From: Palsa-1447 sp964509885
Lineage (GTDB): Bacteria > Verrucomicrobiota > Verrucomicrobiia > Opitutales > Opitutaceae
Assembly (NCBI GenBank): GCA_964509885.1
Contig: CAZDZL010000003.1
Location: 75,982 to 139,981 of the forward strand
DNA length: 64,000 bases
Direction: 5' to 3'
The notes under the pieces were generated by a model that was given only the letters and a program-made list of their open reading frames with translations, did no database searches and was not told where the DNA came from. The position numbers and the translations under genes are program-made. Below, one piece after another: positions 8,662-17,174 of the stretch (within the stretch, counting starts at the first letter, position 1; every line of letters starts with the position of its first letter).

Positions 8662-9738
8662 ATGACGCCATCGATTCGGCGGTCGTCACTGGCCCTCCTC
8701 GCCGCGGGCACAGCTCTACTCTCAGGCTGCGGAAGCACTCCCCTGCCCGTCGCAAGGCAGGGCATCCCGGCGCCGGTGAGCGCCGAGCTGACCGCGCTTC
8801 CGGAGCAGCCCCTGGATCCGGTGCTGCTGCAGCCGCCCGCAACGGTATATCGTCTCGGTCCCGGCGACGTGCTGGAGATCGAGGTGATGGGCGACCTCGT
8901 CACCCGCACGGCCGTGACCGTGGGACCGGATGGCAAGATCTACTACGACATCCTGCCCGGCATCGATGTGTGGGGGCTGACGCTGCCGGAGGCCCGCGAC
9001 CTCATCGGGAACGGGCTGAAGAAATACATACGCGAGAAGCCGGCCGTCACCGTCGCCCTGCGAACGGCCGTGAGCCAGCGGGTGTGGGTTCTCGGCCGGC
9101 TCAACAGCCCGGGCGTTTACGCGCTCGGCCAGCCCACCTCGCTCCTCGACGCCGTCGCCGAGTCCGGCGGCCTCCAGGTCAACACGCCGGCGGGGGGCGC
9201 GTACTCGGAGTCCGCGGACCTGTCCCGCAGCTTCCTCGTCCGCGGCGGCCACCTCGTCCCCGTCGACTTCCAGAAACTGCTGCGCGACGGCGACCTCTCC
9301 CAGAACGTCTACCTCCAGCCCGACGACTTCATCTTTGTCCCCTCGCTGCGCAGCGCGCAGGTCCACGTCCTCGGTGCCGTGCTTCAGCCGCGCTCCGAGC
9401 GCATGTCCGGGTACCTGACCGTCGTCCAGGCGATCGCGCTCGCCGGTGGAACCGTGCCCGACGCATGCCTTCGGAATGTCGCCATCCTTCGCGGCTCGCT
9501 CGCACAGCCGCAGATCGCGATCGTGGAGGTGAACAAGGTCCTCAGGGGCAAGGCGCCCGACGTGCGGCTGGAGCCCGGCGACATCGTCTACGTCCCCTAC
9601 ACGCCCGAGCGGGTGCTCCTTCGCTACGTGAACCTCATCCTCGACACCTTTGTCCGCACGGTCGGGGTGAATGAGGGGGCCTACACGATTGACAGCAAGG
9701 CCCGGCCCCTGACGGTCGGCGTGAACCTCTCGCCTTAG
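8662..9738 (+). CDS. OPX (Wza-like) polysaccharide export lipoprotein
   Basis: 358 residues from ATG 8662, two bases after the stop of the fusion gene; the longer frame from 8614 would place residues before a clear lipoprotein signal. Signal ends in LLSGC with Cys23 as lipidation site. Then Poly_export (YRLGPGDVLEIEVMGDL) and SLBB-like domains. It is a close paralogue of the C-terminal part of the preceding fusion protein: both contain SRSFL-RGG--VPVDF, GDLSQNV and QVHVLG/QIFVLG stretches. The family forms the outer-membrane export channel. Having one tethered and one free copy suggests mixed rings or two export routes (inference). Confidence 0.9.
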   Translation: MTPSIRRSSLALLAAGTALLSGCGSTPLPVARQGIPAPVSAELTALPEQPLDPVLLQPPATVYRLGPGDVLEIEVMGDLVTRTAVTVGPDGKIYYDILPGIDVWGLTLPEARDLIGNGLKKYIREKPAVTVALRTAVSQRVWVLGRLNSPGVYALGQPTSLLDAVAESGGLQVNTPAGGAYSESADLSRSFLVRGGHLVPVDFQKLLRDGDLSQNVYLQPDDFIFVPSLRSAQVHVLGAVLQPRSERMSGYLTVVQAIALAGGTVPDACLRNVAILRGSLAQPQIAIVEVNKVLRGKAPDVRLEPGDIVYVPYTPERVLLRYVNLILDTFVRTVGVNEGAYTIDSKARPLTVGVNLSP

Positions 9739-9764
9739 CGGCGGCACTCGCATTCCCGGGACGT

Positions 9765-9786
9765 CCCCGCGGGCCGCGCCGCGGGG
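9765..9786 (+). terminator. GC-rich hairpin after the OPX gene (possible weak terminator)
   Basis: CCCCGC (9765-9770) pairs with GCGGGG (9781-9786). No T-run follows, so it is at best a weak or Rho-assisted stop. Confidence 0.25.
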
Positions 9787-9875
9787 CCCTGCCCCGTGTA
9801 AGACAAACACCGACACGCCCGGGGCGCACCCACCTACGCGGGGCAACCCCACCATCTGACGCGCTAATCAGACCA

Positions 9876-9917
9876 GCACGGATACTTATGCGCTCGGCGA
9901 CCCGCTATTCTAGCGGG
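9876..9917 (+). promoter_or_regulatory. Possible promoter and perfect inverted repeat at the first GH9 gene
   Basis: CCCGCTA-ttc-TAGCGGG (9901-9917) is a perfect 7-bp inverted repeat that contains the -10-like TATTCT (9906-9911) and ends one base before the GTG start. TATTCT sits 7 nt before the GTG, as in the two other apparently leaderless promoters. The usual CACCCCA box is poorly preserved (GCACGGA at 9876-9882); AACCCCA occurs farther away at 9845-9851. Confidence 0.3.
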
Positions 9918-9918
9918 C

Positions 9919-12900
9919 GTGAGAAGCCCAACAGCAACCCTGCGAGCCGCCCTGTCCGTGTCCTGCGCGGCCGCAGCCTTCGCCCTCACCACCCACCCCA
10001 GCGCCGCGCTGCCGTCCGTATCCGTCGCCGCCACCGTTCCGGTCGCCGCCGTGGACGGCTCGGCAACCGGCCTCGTCACGTTCACCCGCACGGGCGACAC
10101 GACGAGCTCCCTCAACGTCAACTTCGCCCTTGGGGGCACGGCGGTGAAATGGATGGACTACTACCGCCTGCCCCAGGGCGACATGCCGACCTCGCTGGCG
10201 ATCCCTGCCGGGGCGTCCGCCGCCACCCTGCCGATAACGGCCAAGGGCAACTGCACCGGCGCCAACCCGGAGACGGCCATCTTCACCGTATCGCCGGATT
10301 CATCGTACGCCTTGGGGTCGGCCAGCACCGCCACGGTCACGATCGTCGCCGCCGCCCCCTCGTTCGCGACGGTGACGGTGGCGGCGACCGTCCCGACGAC
10401 GGCCATTGGCGGCTCGTCGGCCGCCCTCCTCACCTTCACCCGCACGGGCAACACGGCAGGCGCCCTGACCGTCAACTTCGCCCTCGGGGGCACGGCGGTG
10501 AAATGGATGGACTACTACCGCCTGCCCCAGGGCGACATGCCGACCTCGGTGACGATCCCGGCCGGGGCATCCTCCTGCACGCTGCCGATCACCGCGAAGG
10601 GCAACATCACCGGGGCCAGCCCGGAGACAGCCGTCTTCTCCCTCATGGCGGACCCCGCGTACTTGGTCGGCGCGGCCGGCACGGCCTCGATCAGCATTGT
10701 TGCCGCCGGCTCCCTGCCGGCAGCCCCCGCGGCCCCCGTCCCCTCCCCGGCAAGCCCCGGGGGCCCTGTGCCCCCGACGACCACGCCCGTCGGGACCGTC
10801 TTCGGCTCGGGCCCCGCGGTCAGCGAGATGGACGCCGCCAACCTGATCGCGCCACCGGTCGGCGACAGCGCGCTGCGCGCGATCACGCCCACGATGCTCG
10901 AGCTCCGGCAGATCAGCACAAAGGCGCCCGATCCCGCCAAGGTCACCAGCTGGAACCTCGTCAACGCGAGCAACCAGTTCGCGGCGCCCTCCGCGGGCGC
11001 GCTCACGGTGACGGTGGACGGCCAGCCGGTCGCGGTTTCCTCCGTCGGATTCAGGCGCCGCGTGTCCTACGCCTCGCTCAACACCTACGACCTGAGGATA
11101 GACAACGCCCTCTACCTGAAGCTCGCGGCGCCCGTCGCCGACGGCGCCGCCGTCGTGGTCACGAACCCGGACGGGACGATCTGGCCGGCCACCACGCCGT
11201 TCTCGCTCACGGTGAACCCGCTGCGCTACAGCCCGGCCATCCACGTGAACCAGGAGGGCTACGTGCCGTCCCTCCCGAAGAAGGCGATGGTGGGCTACTA
11301 CCTCGGCGACATGGGCGAGCTGCCCGTCACGGCCTCTAGCTTCAACATCATCGACGTGGACACCAACGCCGTGGTGTTCCAGGGCGCGCTCACCCAGCGC
11401 CCGGACGTCGGGTACCAGACGAACCCGCTCCCCTACCAGCAGGTCTTCGTCGCCGACTTCAGCGCCTTCACCACCCCCGGCGAATACCGGATCCAGGTCC
11501 AGGGCATGGGCGCCTCGCTTCCCTTCCTGATCAACGACGGGATAGCGATGGCGTGGGCCCGCACCTACGCGCTCGGCATGTACGAGCAGCGCAGCGGGAC
11601 CGCCGTGGGCCTCCCATACTCGCGCTTTGCGCACACGGCGGACCACACCGCCCCGGCCTCCGTTCCCTTCCCTGACACGGGCGCGGCGTTCGCCTTCACC
11701 TGGAGCTGCATCAAGAGCTACACCTCGCAGGCCACCCAGAGCAGCCCGCCCATGCAGTCGCCGCAGACCGCGCCGGCCCTCTCCGGCAACGCCACGTCGC
11801 TCTATCCCTTCGTCAACACGGGCACCGTCGACGTCTCCGGGGGGCACTGGGACGCCGGAGACTACAGCAAGTACACGGCGAACAGCGCCCAGCTCGTCCA
11901 CGAGCTCATCTTCACCGTCGACAACATCCCGGGCGTCGCGGCCATGGACAACCTGGGCATACCCGAGAGCGGCGACGGCATCCCCGACACCCTGCAGGAG
12001 GCGAAGGTGGAGGCCGACTTCCTGCTGAAGATGCAGGACGCCGACGGCGGCTTCTACTTCCTGGTCTATCCCCTCAGCGAGGAATACGAGAACTCGCTTC
12101 CCCAGAACGGCCAGGCTCAGGCCGTCTGGCCCAAGAACACCTCGGTGAGCGCGGCCGCCACGGCCGCGCTGGCCGAAGCGGGATCCTCCCCCGCGATGAG
12201 GCAGTACTACCCCGCCCAGGCCTCCGCCTACCTCGCCTCGGCCCAGAAGGGCTGGGCCTTCCTGCAGGCGGCCACGGCCAAGTACGGCGCCTCCCGCTAC
12301 CAGAAGCTGACATTCTACTCCGATGACTGGCAGGACAAGGACGAGTACGCGTGGGCGGCCTCGGCCCTTTTTGCCGCCACGGGGAACGCCGCCTACCAGG
12401 CCCAGCTCTTCAGCGTGTTCCCCAACCCGGCCGACCCGGCGACATTCCGCTGGGGCTGGTGGTCCATGGCCGAGGGCTGGGGAAACGCGATCCGGGACTA
12501 CGCCTTCGCGGCCCTGAGCAGGCGCCTTCCCGCCTCGGCCCTCAACGCCCCGTACCTTGCCCTGTGCCAGGCCCAGGTCGTGGCCGCCGGCAACAACGTG
12601 GTCAACTGGTCGGCGGGCAACGCCTACGGCACCCCGTTCCCCCCGGCCACGAAGGCCGTCATGGGGGGAGGCTGGTACTTCTCGCTCGACCAGGCGTCGG
12701 ACGCGGCCGTGGCCTACCTCGTGAGCCCCAACCCGGCCCTCCTCGACGCCCTCGTCGGGGCCCTCAACTACGAGGGCGGCACCAACCCGGTGAACGTCAT
12801 GTACCTCACCGGGCTCGGCCTCAAGAGGCAGCACAACATCGTCGACCAGTTCGCGGTGAACTCCCGCCGCTCCCTCCCCCCCTCGGGGATCCCGCTGGGC

Positions 12901-13878
12901 CAGGTCACGGTCGGATTCGAGTACCTGCCGAGCTACGGCTCCGAGCTGTCGGAGCTTTCCTATCCGTCTGACAGCGGCACGACCAGCGCCTACCCCTGCT
13001 ATGACCGCTGGAGCGACGCCTACAACGTGACGCAGGAGTTCATCACGGTGAACCAGGCGCGCAGCTTCATGGCGACGGCGCTTCTCGCGTCGCTCACCTC
13101 GGGCTCGACCGGCGCCTGGAAGGCGCCGGCTGCGGCCATCGCGGTGCCGGCGACGGTCGCCCTCCTCTACGCCCCGGTCACGCTCAGCGTGACTGTGCCC
13201 GGTCTCGACCTCACGGGTGCCCGGATCGTCTGGGAGGGGCGCGACCAGCAGCCCGCCTTCGGCTCCACCTTCGCCTTCACGCCTGTCAATGACGGCACGC
13301 AGTGGGCCGAGGCCGAGATCGAGTGGCCGGACGGCCGCCGAGCCTTCGCCGAGAACGAATTCCAGGCCAACGGCCCGACCCAGGTCTGGATCGACGACGC
13401 CCTGCCCGCGGGGGCCGTCCCGGGATCGAGCGGCGGCGACGGCTGGAACTGGGTGTCGTCGAGCCCGGCGCCGGAGTCCGGCGCCCTGGCGGCGAGGACC
13501 ATCGTCGCCTCGGGCGTCCACGAGCTGTCGTTCACGGGAGCCGCGGCATCGGCCATGCAGGTCTATTCCGGGGACACCCTGTTCGCCTGGGTCTACCTGA
13601 ACAGCGCCAATCCGCCGTCCGAGATCCTGATCGCCTGGAACGACGGCGCCTCATGGGAGCACCGGGCCTACTGGGGCACCAACAACATCACCTATGGAAA
13701 CAACGGGACCGCGGGCCGCCACTATGCCGGCCCCCTCCCCGCCTCGGGAGGCTGGGTGAAGCTCTCGGTGCCCGCCAGCGCCGTGGGCCTCGAGGGAGCC
13801 TCCGTGAGCGGCATGGACCTCTCCCTCTACGACGGAGGCGTCACATGGGACGCCATCGGCCGGTCCTCCAGCCCGTGA
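9919..13878 (+). CDS. Secreted multidomain GH9-family (endoglucanase-like) protein with two Calx-beta-like repeats
   Basis: 1319 residues from GTG 9919 with a signal peptide ending near ALP (residue 30). Domains: two nearly identical Calx-beta-like repeats (about 30-150 and 150-268), a Pro-rich linker, a beta-domain, a CelD_N-type Ig domain starting at SPAIHVNQEGYVPSLPKK (about 437), and the GH9 (alpha/alpha)6 barrel. Catalytic base region GGHWDAGDYSKY is present (Asp645, Asp648) and the proton donor is likely Glu1040 in NVTQEFITVNQAR. Then an Ig-like module and a C-terminal module with LFAWVYLNSANPPSEI and SWEHRAYWGTN. GH9 enzymes cut beta-1,4-glucans; beside polymer exporters it may trim or release the strain's own polymer. 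Paralogue at 14100. Confidence 0.88.
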   Translation: MRSPTATLRAALSVSCAAAAFALTTHPSAALPSVSVAATVPVAAVDGSATGLVTFTRTGDTTSSLNVNFALGGTAVKWMDYYRLPQGDMPTSLAIPAGASAATLPITAKGNCTGANPETAIFTVSPDSSYALGSASTATVTIVAAAPSFATVTVAATVPTTAIGGSSAALLTFTRTGNTAGALTVNFALGGTAVKWMDYYRLPQGDMPTSVTIPAGASSCTLPITAKGNITGASPETAVFSLMADPAYLVGAAGTASISIVAAGSLPAAPAAPVPSPASPGGPVPPTTTPVGTVFGSGPAVSEMDAANLIAPPVGDSALRAITPTMLELRQISTKAPDPAKVTSWNLVNASNQFAAPSAGALTVTVDGQPVAVSSVGFRRRVSYASLNTYDLRIDNALYLKLAAPVADGAAVVVTNPDGTIWPATTPFSLTVNPLRYSPAIHVNQEGYVPSLPKKAMVGYYLGDMGELPVTASSFNIIDVDTNAVVFQGALTQRPDVGYQTNPLPYQQVFVADFSAFTTPGEYRIQVQGMGASLPFLINDGIAMAWARTYALGMYEQRSGTAVGLPYSRFAHTADHTAPASVPFPDTGAAFAFTWSCIKSYTSQATQSSPPMQSPQTAPALSGNATSLYPFVNTGTVDVSGGHWDAGDYSKYTANSAQLVHELIFTVDNIPGVAAMDNLGIPESGDGIPDTLQEAKVEADFLLKMQDADGGFYFLVYPLSEEYENSLPQNGQAQAVWPKNTSVSAAATAALAEAGSSPAMRQYYPAQASAYLASAQKGWAFLQAATAKYGASRYQKLTFYSDDWQDKDEYAWAASALFAATGNAAYQAQLFSVFPNPADPATFRWGWWSMAEGWGNAIRDYAFAALSRRLPASALNAPYLALCQAQVVAAGNNVVNWSAGNAYGTPFPPATKAVMGGGWYFSLDQASDAAVAYLVSPNPALLDALVGALNYEGGTNPVNVMYLTGLGLKRQHNIVDQFAVNSRRSLPPSGIPLGQVTVGFEYLPSYGSELSELSYPSDSGTTSAYPCYDRWSDAYNVTQEFITVNQARSFMATALLASLTSGSTGAWKAPAAAIAVPATVALLYAPVTLSVTVPGLDLTGARIVWEGRDQQPAFGSTFAFTPVNDGTQWAEAEIEWPDGRRAFAENEFQANGPTQVWIDDALPAGAVPGSSGGDGWNWVSSSPAPESGALAARTIVASGVHELSFTGAAASAMQVYSGDTLFAWVYLNSANPPSEILIAWNDGASWEHRAYWGTNNITYGNNGTAGRHYAGPLPASGGWVKLSVPASAVGLEGASVSGMDLSLYDGGVTWDAIGRSSSP
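10117..10194 (+). repeat. Direct repeat copy 1 (Calx-beta-like coding repeat)
   Basis: A 78-bp stretch that recurs 354 bp (118 codons) downstream at 10471-10548 with a single base difference (position 10131 t versus 10485 c). The flanking sequence of the two repeats is much more diverged, so this block looks recently duplicated or homogenised. Confidence 0.9.
10471..10548 (+). repeat. Direct repeat copy 2
   Basis: Second copy of the 78-bp block described at 10117, in the same reading frame; it encodes the WMDYYRLPQGDMP segment of the second Calx-beta-like domain. Confidence 0.9.
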
Positions 13879-13980
13879 TCCGCCCCGCTCATTTCCAAAC
13901 ACTCCCCTAAACATACGGTTCCGAGATGCGCACACGACAGCCTCCAAGCTTCCAAGCACCTACCGGTACGTATCCCTTTG

Positions 13981-14005
13981 CCGTTGCCGAGGAGCCGGTC
14001 AACGG
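13981..14005 (+). other. Strong hairpin between the two GH9 genes
   Basis: CCGTTGCCG pairs with CGG-t-CAACGG (one bulged T), leaving a six-base loop AGGAGC that resembles a Shine-Dalgarno core. No T-run follows directly. It could be part of a structured 3' end of the upstream mRNA together with the terminator at 14033. I could not match it to a known riboswitch class. Confidence 0.3.
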
Positions 14006-14032
14006 GTCCAGCTGAAAGCCAGTGCTCTGCGA

Positions 14033-14082
14033 GCGCCGGGGTCCGAAGGGGTAAGCACCCCATGGCCCCGGCGCTTTTCTTG
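14033..14082 (+). terminator. Intrinsic terminator of the first GH9 gene, overlapping the next promoter
   Basis: GCGCCGGGG (14033-14041) pairs perfectly with CCCCGGCGC (14066-14074), followed by TTTTCTTG. Inside the loop is a second inverted repeat, GGGGT-aagc-ACCCC (14049-14062), whose right arm is the CACCCCA box of the next promoter. Confidence 0.7.
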
Positions 14083-14091
14083 TCCTAGAAT
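14056..14091 (+). promoter_or_regulatory. CACCCCA-box promoter for the second GH9 gene
   Basis: CACCCCA (14056-14062), 23 nt, TAGAAT (14086-14091), 8 nt, GTG (14100). The box lies in the loop of the upstream terminator. Predicted transcription would begin at or within one or two bases of the start codon, giving a leaderless mRNA. Confidence 0.6.
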
Positions 14092-14099
14092 GAAGGGGC

Positions 14100-17000
14100 G
14101 TGCCGAATCGCCCTATATTCGCCTGCTGCATTCTTTGGCTGCTGGCCTCCGCGGGGCTCGGCGCCCAGACCCGTTCCGACGGGGACACCCAGTCATTGCG
14201 GGTTCCGGCCGTCGGGGAGCGCACGCTGCGGATCATCACCCCGTCCCTGCTCGAGCTCACGGTGGTCTCCGCCTCGGCCAAGGGGAAGCCGGTGGCTCCG
14301 GATTTCCAGGTCACGGTCGCGGGCCGGTCCGCGGGGATCGCCGGCATAGGGGCTAAGCGCCGTGTGATCTACGCCCCGCTGGCCGAACGCGACCTGAGGA
14401 TAGCCACGCAGTACTACATCCGCCTCGCCGAGCCCATCGACCCCCAGGGAGCGGCCCTTATGGTCGAGGTCCGCGATCCATCCGTGATGCCAGGAGGCCA
14501 GGCCGCGGCCGCGTCAGCCGCCTTTGAGCCCCACCGCCTGAGCCCGGCGATCCACGTGAACCAGGAGGGATACACGACGTCGCTCCCGAAGGTGGCGATG
14601 GTGGGCTACTACCTGGGCGACATGGGCGAGCTGGAGGTTCCGTCGGCGCCTGGATTCGAGCTCGTCGACGCGCGCAGCGGCGAATCCGTCTTCAGGGGCA
14701 GGCTGACACCCCGCAGGGACGTCGGATACCGCACGACTCCCACGCCCTACCAGGCCGTGCTCGCGGCGGACTTCAGCGAGTTCCAGCGGCCTGGGGAATA
14801 CAGGCTGGAGGTCGCCGGCCTCGGCGCATCGCTCCCCTTCCTCATCGACGACGGGATTGCGATGGGCTTCGCCCGCACCTACGCGCTCGGCCTCTACGAG
14901 CAGCGCTGCGGCACGAGCAATGACCTGCCGTACACGCGGTTCGTCCACGGCGCGTGCCATGTCGCCCCCGCTCAGGTCCCCGACCAGTCGGATCCCGCCT
15001 TTGCCTTCACGTGGGCGACGATCGCGGGCTACGGCGGCGTGCCGGGCGCGGACAACCCGCCCCAGGTCGCGCCGGCGCTCACCAGCGAGGCGAGCCAGCT
15101 CTATCCCTTCGTGAGGAAGGGAACCGTCGACGTATCCGGGGGCCACCATGATGCGGGCGACTACAGCAAGTACACGATCAACAGCGCGGAGCTCATCCAC
15201 TACCTTGTCTTTGCGGTGGATTCCATCCCCGGGGTCGCGAAGCTCGACAACCTCGGCATCCCCGAGAGCGGCGACGGCATCAGCGACGTTCTCCAGGAGG
15301 CGAAGTGGGAGGCGGACTACATCTCGAAGCTCCAGGACTCCGACGGCGGCTTCTACTTCCTCGTCTACCCGAGGGACCGCCAGTACGAGTCCAACGTCCT
15401 GCCCGACCACGGGGATCCCCAGGTCGTCTGGCCCAAGAACACGTCGGCGACCGCCGCCGCCGTGGCGGCGCTGGCGCAGTGCGCCTCGTCCCCGGAATTC
15501 AAGCGGAGCTTTCCCGCCGCCGCGGCCCAATACCTGAGGCAGGCGCAACTCGGCTGGCAGTTCCTCTCGACAGCCATAGCCAGGTACGGAAAGGCCGGCG
15601 CCTACCAGAAGATCACGTTCTACGGCGACCGCTACACGCACGACGACGAGCTTGCGTGGGCCGCCTGCGAGCTCTTCCTCGCCACAGGCGACGCCCGGTT
15701 CCAGCGGCAGCTGTTCGAGTGGTTCCCGGACCCCTCCGACCGCGCGACCCTTCGCTGGGGCTGGTGGCGCATGTCGGAGAGCTGGGGCAACGCGATACGA
15801 AGCTATGCGTTCGCCGCCCGCAGCGGGCGCCTGCCGGCGTCCGCCCTGGACGCCCGGTACCTCTCCCTCTGCGAGGGCCAGGTCATGGCCGCGGGCGACG
15901 ATGCGCTCGACTGGTCGGCCAAGAATGCCTACGCCACGCCGCTGCCGCTGGCCACCAAGGCGGTGAACGGCGCGGGCTGGTACTTCTCCGTCGACCAGGC
16001 CAGTGACATGGCCGTCGCCTACGCGATCGACCCGAAGCCCGCCTATGTCGACGCCCTGGTCGGCGCCCTCAACTACGAGGGGGGCTGCAATCCCGTCAAT
16101 GTCACCTACCTGACCGGCCTCGGGACGAGGCGCCAGCGCGAGGTGGTCAGCCAGTATGCCCAGAACGACCGCCGGGTCCTGCCGCCCTCGGGCATACCGA
16201 TCGGCAACATCCAGGCGTCCTTCCAGTACATGCCGAAATACGGCACCGAGCTTCGTGAGGCGACCTATCCCGACGACAACGCGGCCGTGTCGCCGTACCC
16301 GTTCTATGACCGCTGGAGCGACGCCTTCAACGTGACCACGGAGTACATCGCCGTAAACCAGGCCCGGAGCCTCCTGGTCGCGGCCTTCCTGGCGGCCCGC
16401 ACGCCGCAGGGGGGCGCCACGTGGAGCCCCGCGCGCGCGCAGGTCGTCACCCCGGGCGCCCCGGTCCAGCTCAATGCGCCGGTCGTCCTGCGCGTGGACG
16501 TGCACGGGGAGAGCCTCGAGCGGGCCCGGATCGTCTGGGAGGCCCGAGACCAGGAGCCGGCTTTCGGGCAGACCTTTGCCGTCACGCCTAGGAACAGCGG
16601 CCGCCAGTGGGCCGAGGTGGAGATCGAGTGGCCCGACGGCCGCCGCGCCTTTGCCGCGGGCGCCTTCGAGGCGGACAGCGCCTCGGTGGCGTGGCTCGAG
16701 GGCGCGCTCCCGGCCGGGGCCGTCCCCGCGTCGGGAGGCGGCGACGCGTGGACATGGACGGCGGCCGACCCCGCGCCCCGCTCCGGCCACCCCGCCCACC
16801 AGTCGAGCCTGGCCCAGGGCCTCCACGAGCACATGTTCACCGGGGCGAGCGCCACCCTGAAGGTGGACGCCGGCGACACCCTTTTTGCGTGGGTCTTCCT
16901 CGATCCCCTCCATCCGCCCAGGGAAATCATGCTGTCGTGGAACGACGGCGGGTCGTGGGAGCACCGCGCCTACTGGGGCGCCAATGAGATCACCTACGGC

Positions 17001-17174
17001 AAGAGCGGCTCAGCCGGGCGCTTCTTCGCGGGCCCGCTTCCCCCTGCGGGCCGCTGGGTGCGCCTGAGGGTGGGCTCCCTCTCGGTCGGCCTCGGGGGCG
17101 CCAGCCTGAGCGGGATGGGCTTTTCCCTGGTCGACGGGCGAGCGACCTGGGACTCGGCAGGCCGCTCCCGCTAG
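14100..17174 (+). CDS. Secreted GH9-family protein, paralogue without Calx-beta repeats
   Basis: 1024 residues from GTG 14100; signal peptide PIFACCILWLLASAGLGAQ. It follows the preceding GH9 protein domain by domain but lacks the two N-terminal Calx-beta-like repeats: beta-domain, CelD_N Ig domain (SPAIHVNQEGYTTSLPK), GH9 barrel with GGHHDAGDYSKY (Asp351, Asp354) and NVTTEYIAVNQAR as proton-donor motif, Ig-like module, and the SWEHRAYWGAN C-terminal module. Both copies keep the catalytic motifs, so both may be active. It has its own promoter of the CACCCCA type while the first copy has only a degenerate version. Its end overlaps the convergent regulator gene by four bases. Confidence 0.88.
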   Translation: MPNRPIFACCILWLLASAGLGAQTRSDGDTQSLRVPAVGERTLRIITPSLLELTVVSASAKGKPVAPDFQVTVAGRSAGIAGIGAKRRVIYAPLAERDLRIATQYYIRLAEPIDPQGAALMVEVRDPSVMPGGQAAAASAAFEPHRLSPAIHVNQEGYTTSLPKVAMVGYYLGDMGELEVPSAPGFELVDARSGESVFRGRLTPRRDVGYRTTPTPYQAVLAADFSEFQRPGEYRLEVAGLGASLPFLIDDGIAMGFARTYALGLYEQRCGTSNDLPYTRFVHGACHVAPAQVPDQSDPAFAFTWATIAGYGGVPGADNPPQVAPALTSEASQLYPFVRKGTVDVSGGHHDAGDYSKYTINSAELIHYLVFAVDSIPGVAKLDNLGIPESGDGISDVLQEAKWEADYISKLQDSDGGFYFLVYPRDRQYESNVLPDHGDPQVVWPKNTSATAAAVAALAQCASSPEFKRSFPAAAAQYLRQAQLGWQFLSTAIARYGKAGAYQKITFYGDRYTHDDELAWAACELFLATGDARFQRQLFEWFPDPSDRATLRWGWWRMSESWGNAIRSYAFAARSGRLPASALDARYLSLCEGQVMAAGDDALDWSAKNAYATPLPLATKAVNGAGWYFSVDQASDMAVAYAIDPKPAYVDALVGALNYEGGCNPVNVTYLTGLGTRRQREVVSQYAQNDRRVLPPSGIPIGNIQASFQYMPKYGTELREATYPDDNAAVSPYPFYDRWSDAFNVTTEYIAVNQARSLLVAAFLAARTPQGGATWSPARAQVVTPGAPVQLNAPVVLRVDVHGESLERARIVWEARDQEPAFGQTFAVTPRNSGRQWAEVEIEWPDGRRAFAAGAFEADSASVAWLEGALPAGAVPASGGGDAWTWTAADPAPRSGHPAHQSSLAQGLHEHMFTGASATLKVDAGDTLFAWVFLDPLHPPREIMLSWNDGGSWEHRAYWGANEITYGKSGSAGRFFAGPLPPAGRWVRLRVGSLSVGLGGASLSGMGFSLVDGRATWDSAGRSR

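Noticed and set aside
10300..13521. Very long minus-strand open frame antisense to the first GH9 gene
   Set aside because: Arg/Gly/Asp-rich composition typical of antisense frames in GC-rich coding DNA; no domain or start signal.
13950..14090. Known riboswitch before the second GH9 gene (c-di-GMP, SAH and cobalamin considered)
   Set aside because: The conserved cores of these classes are not present; only generic hairpins are seen.
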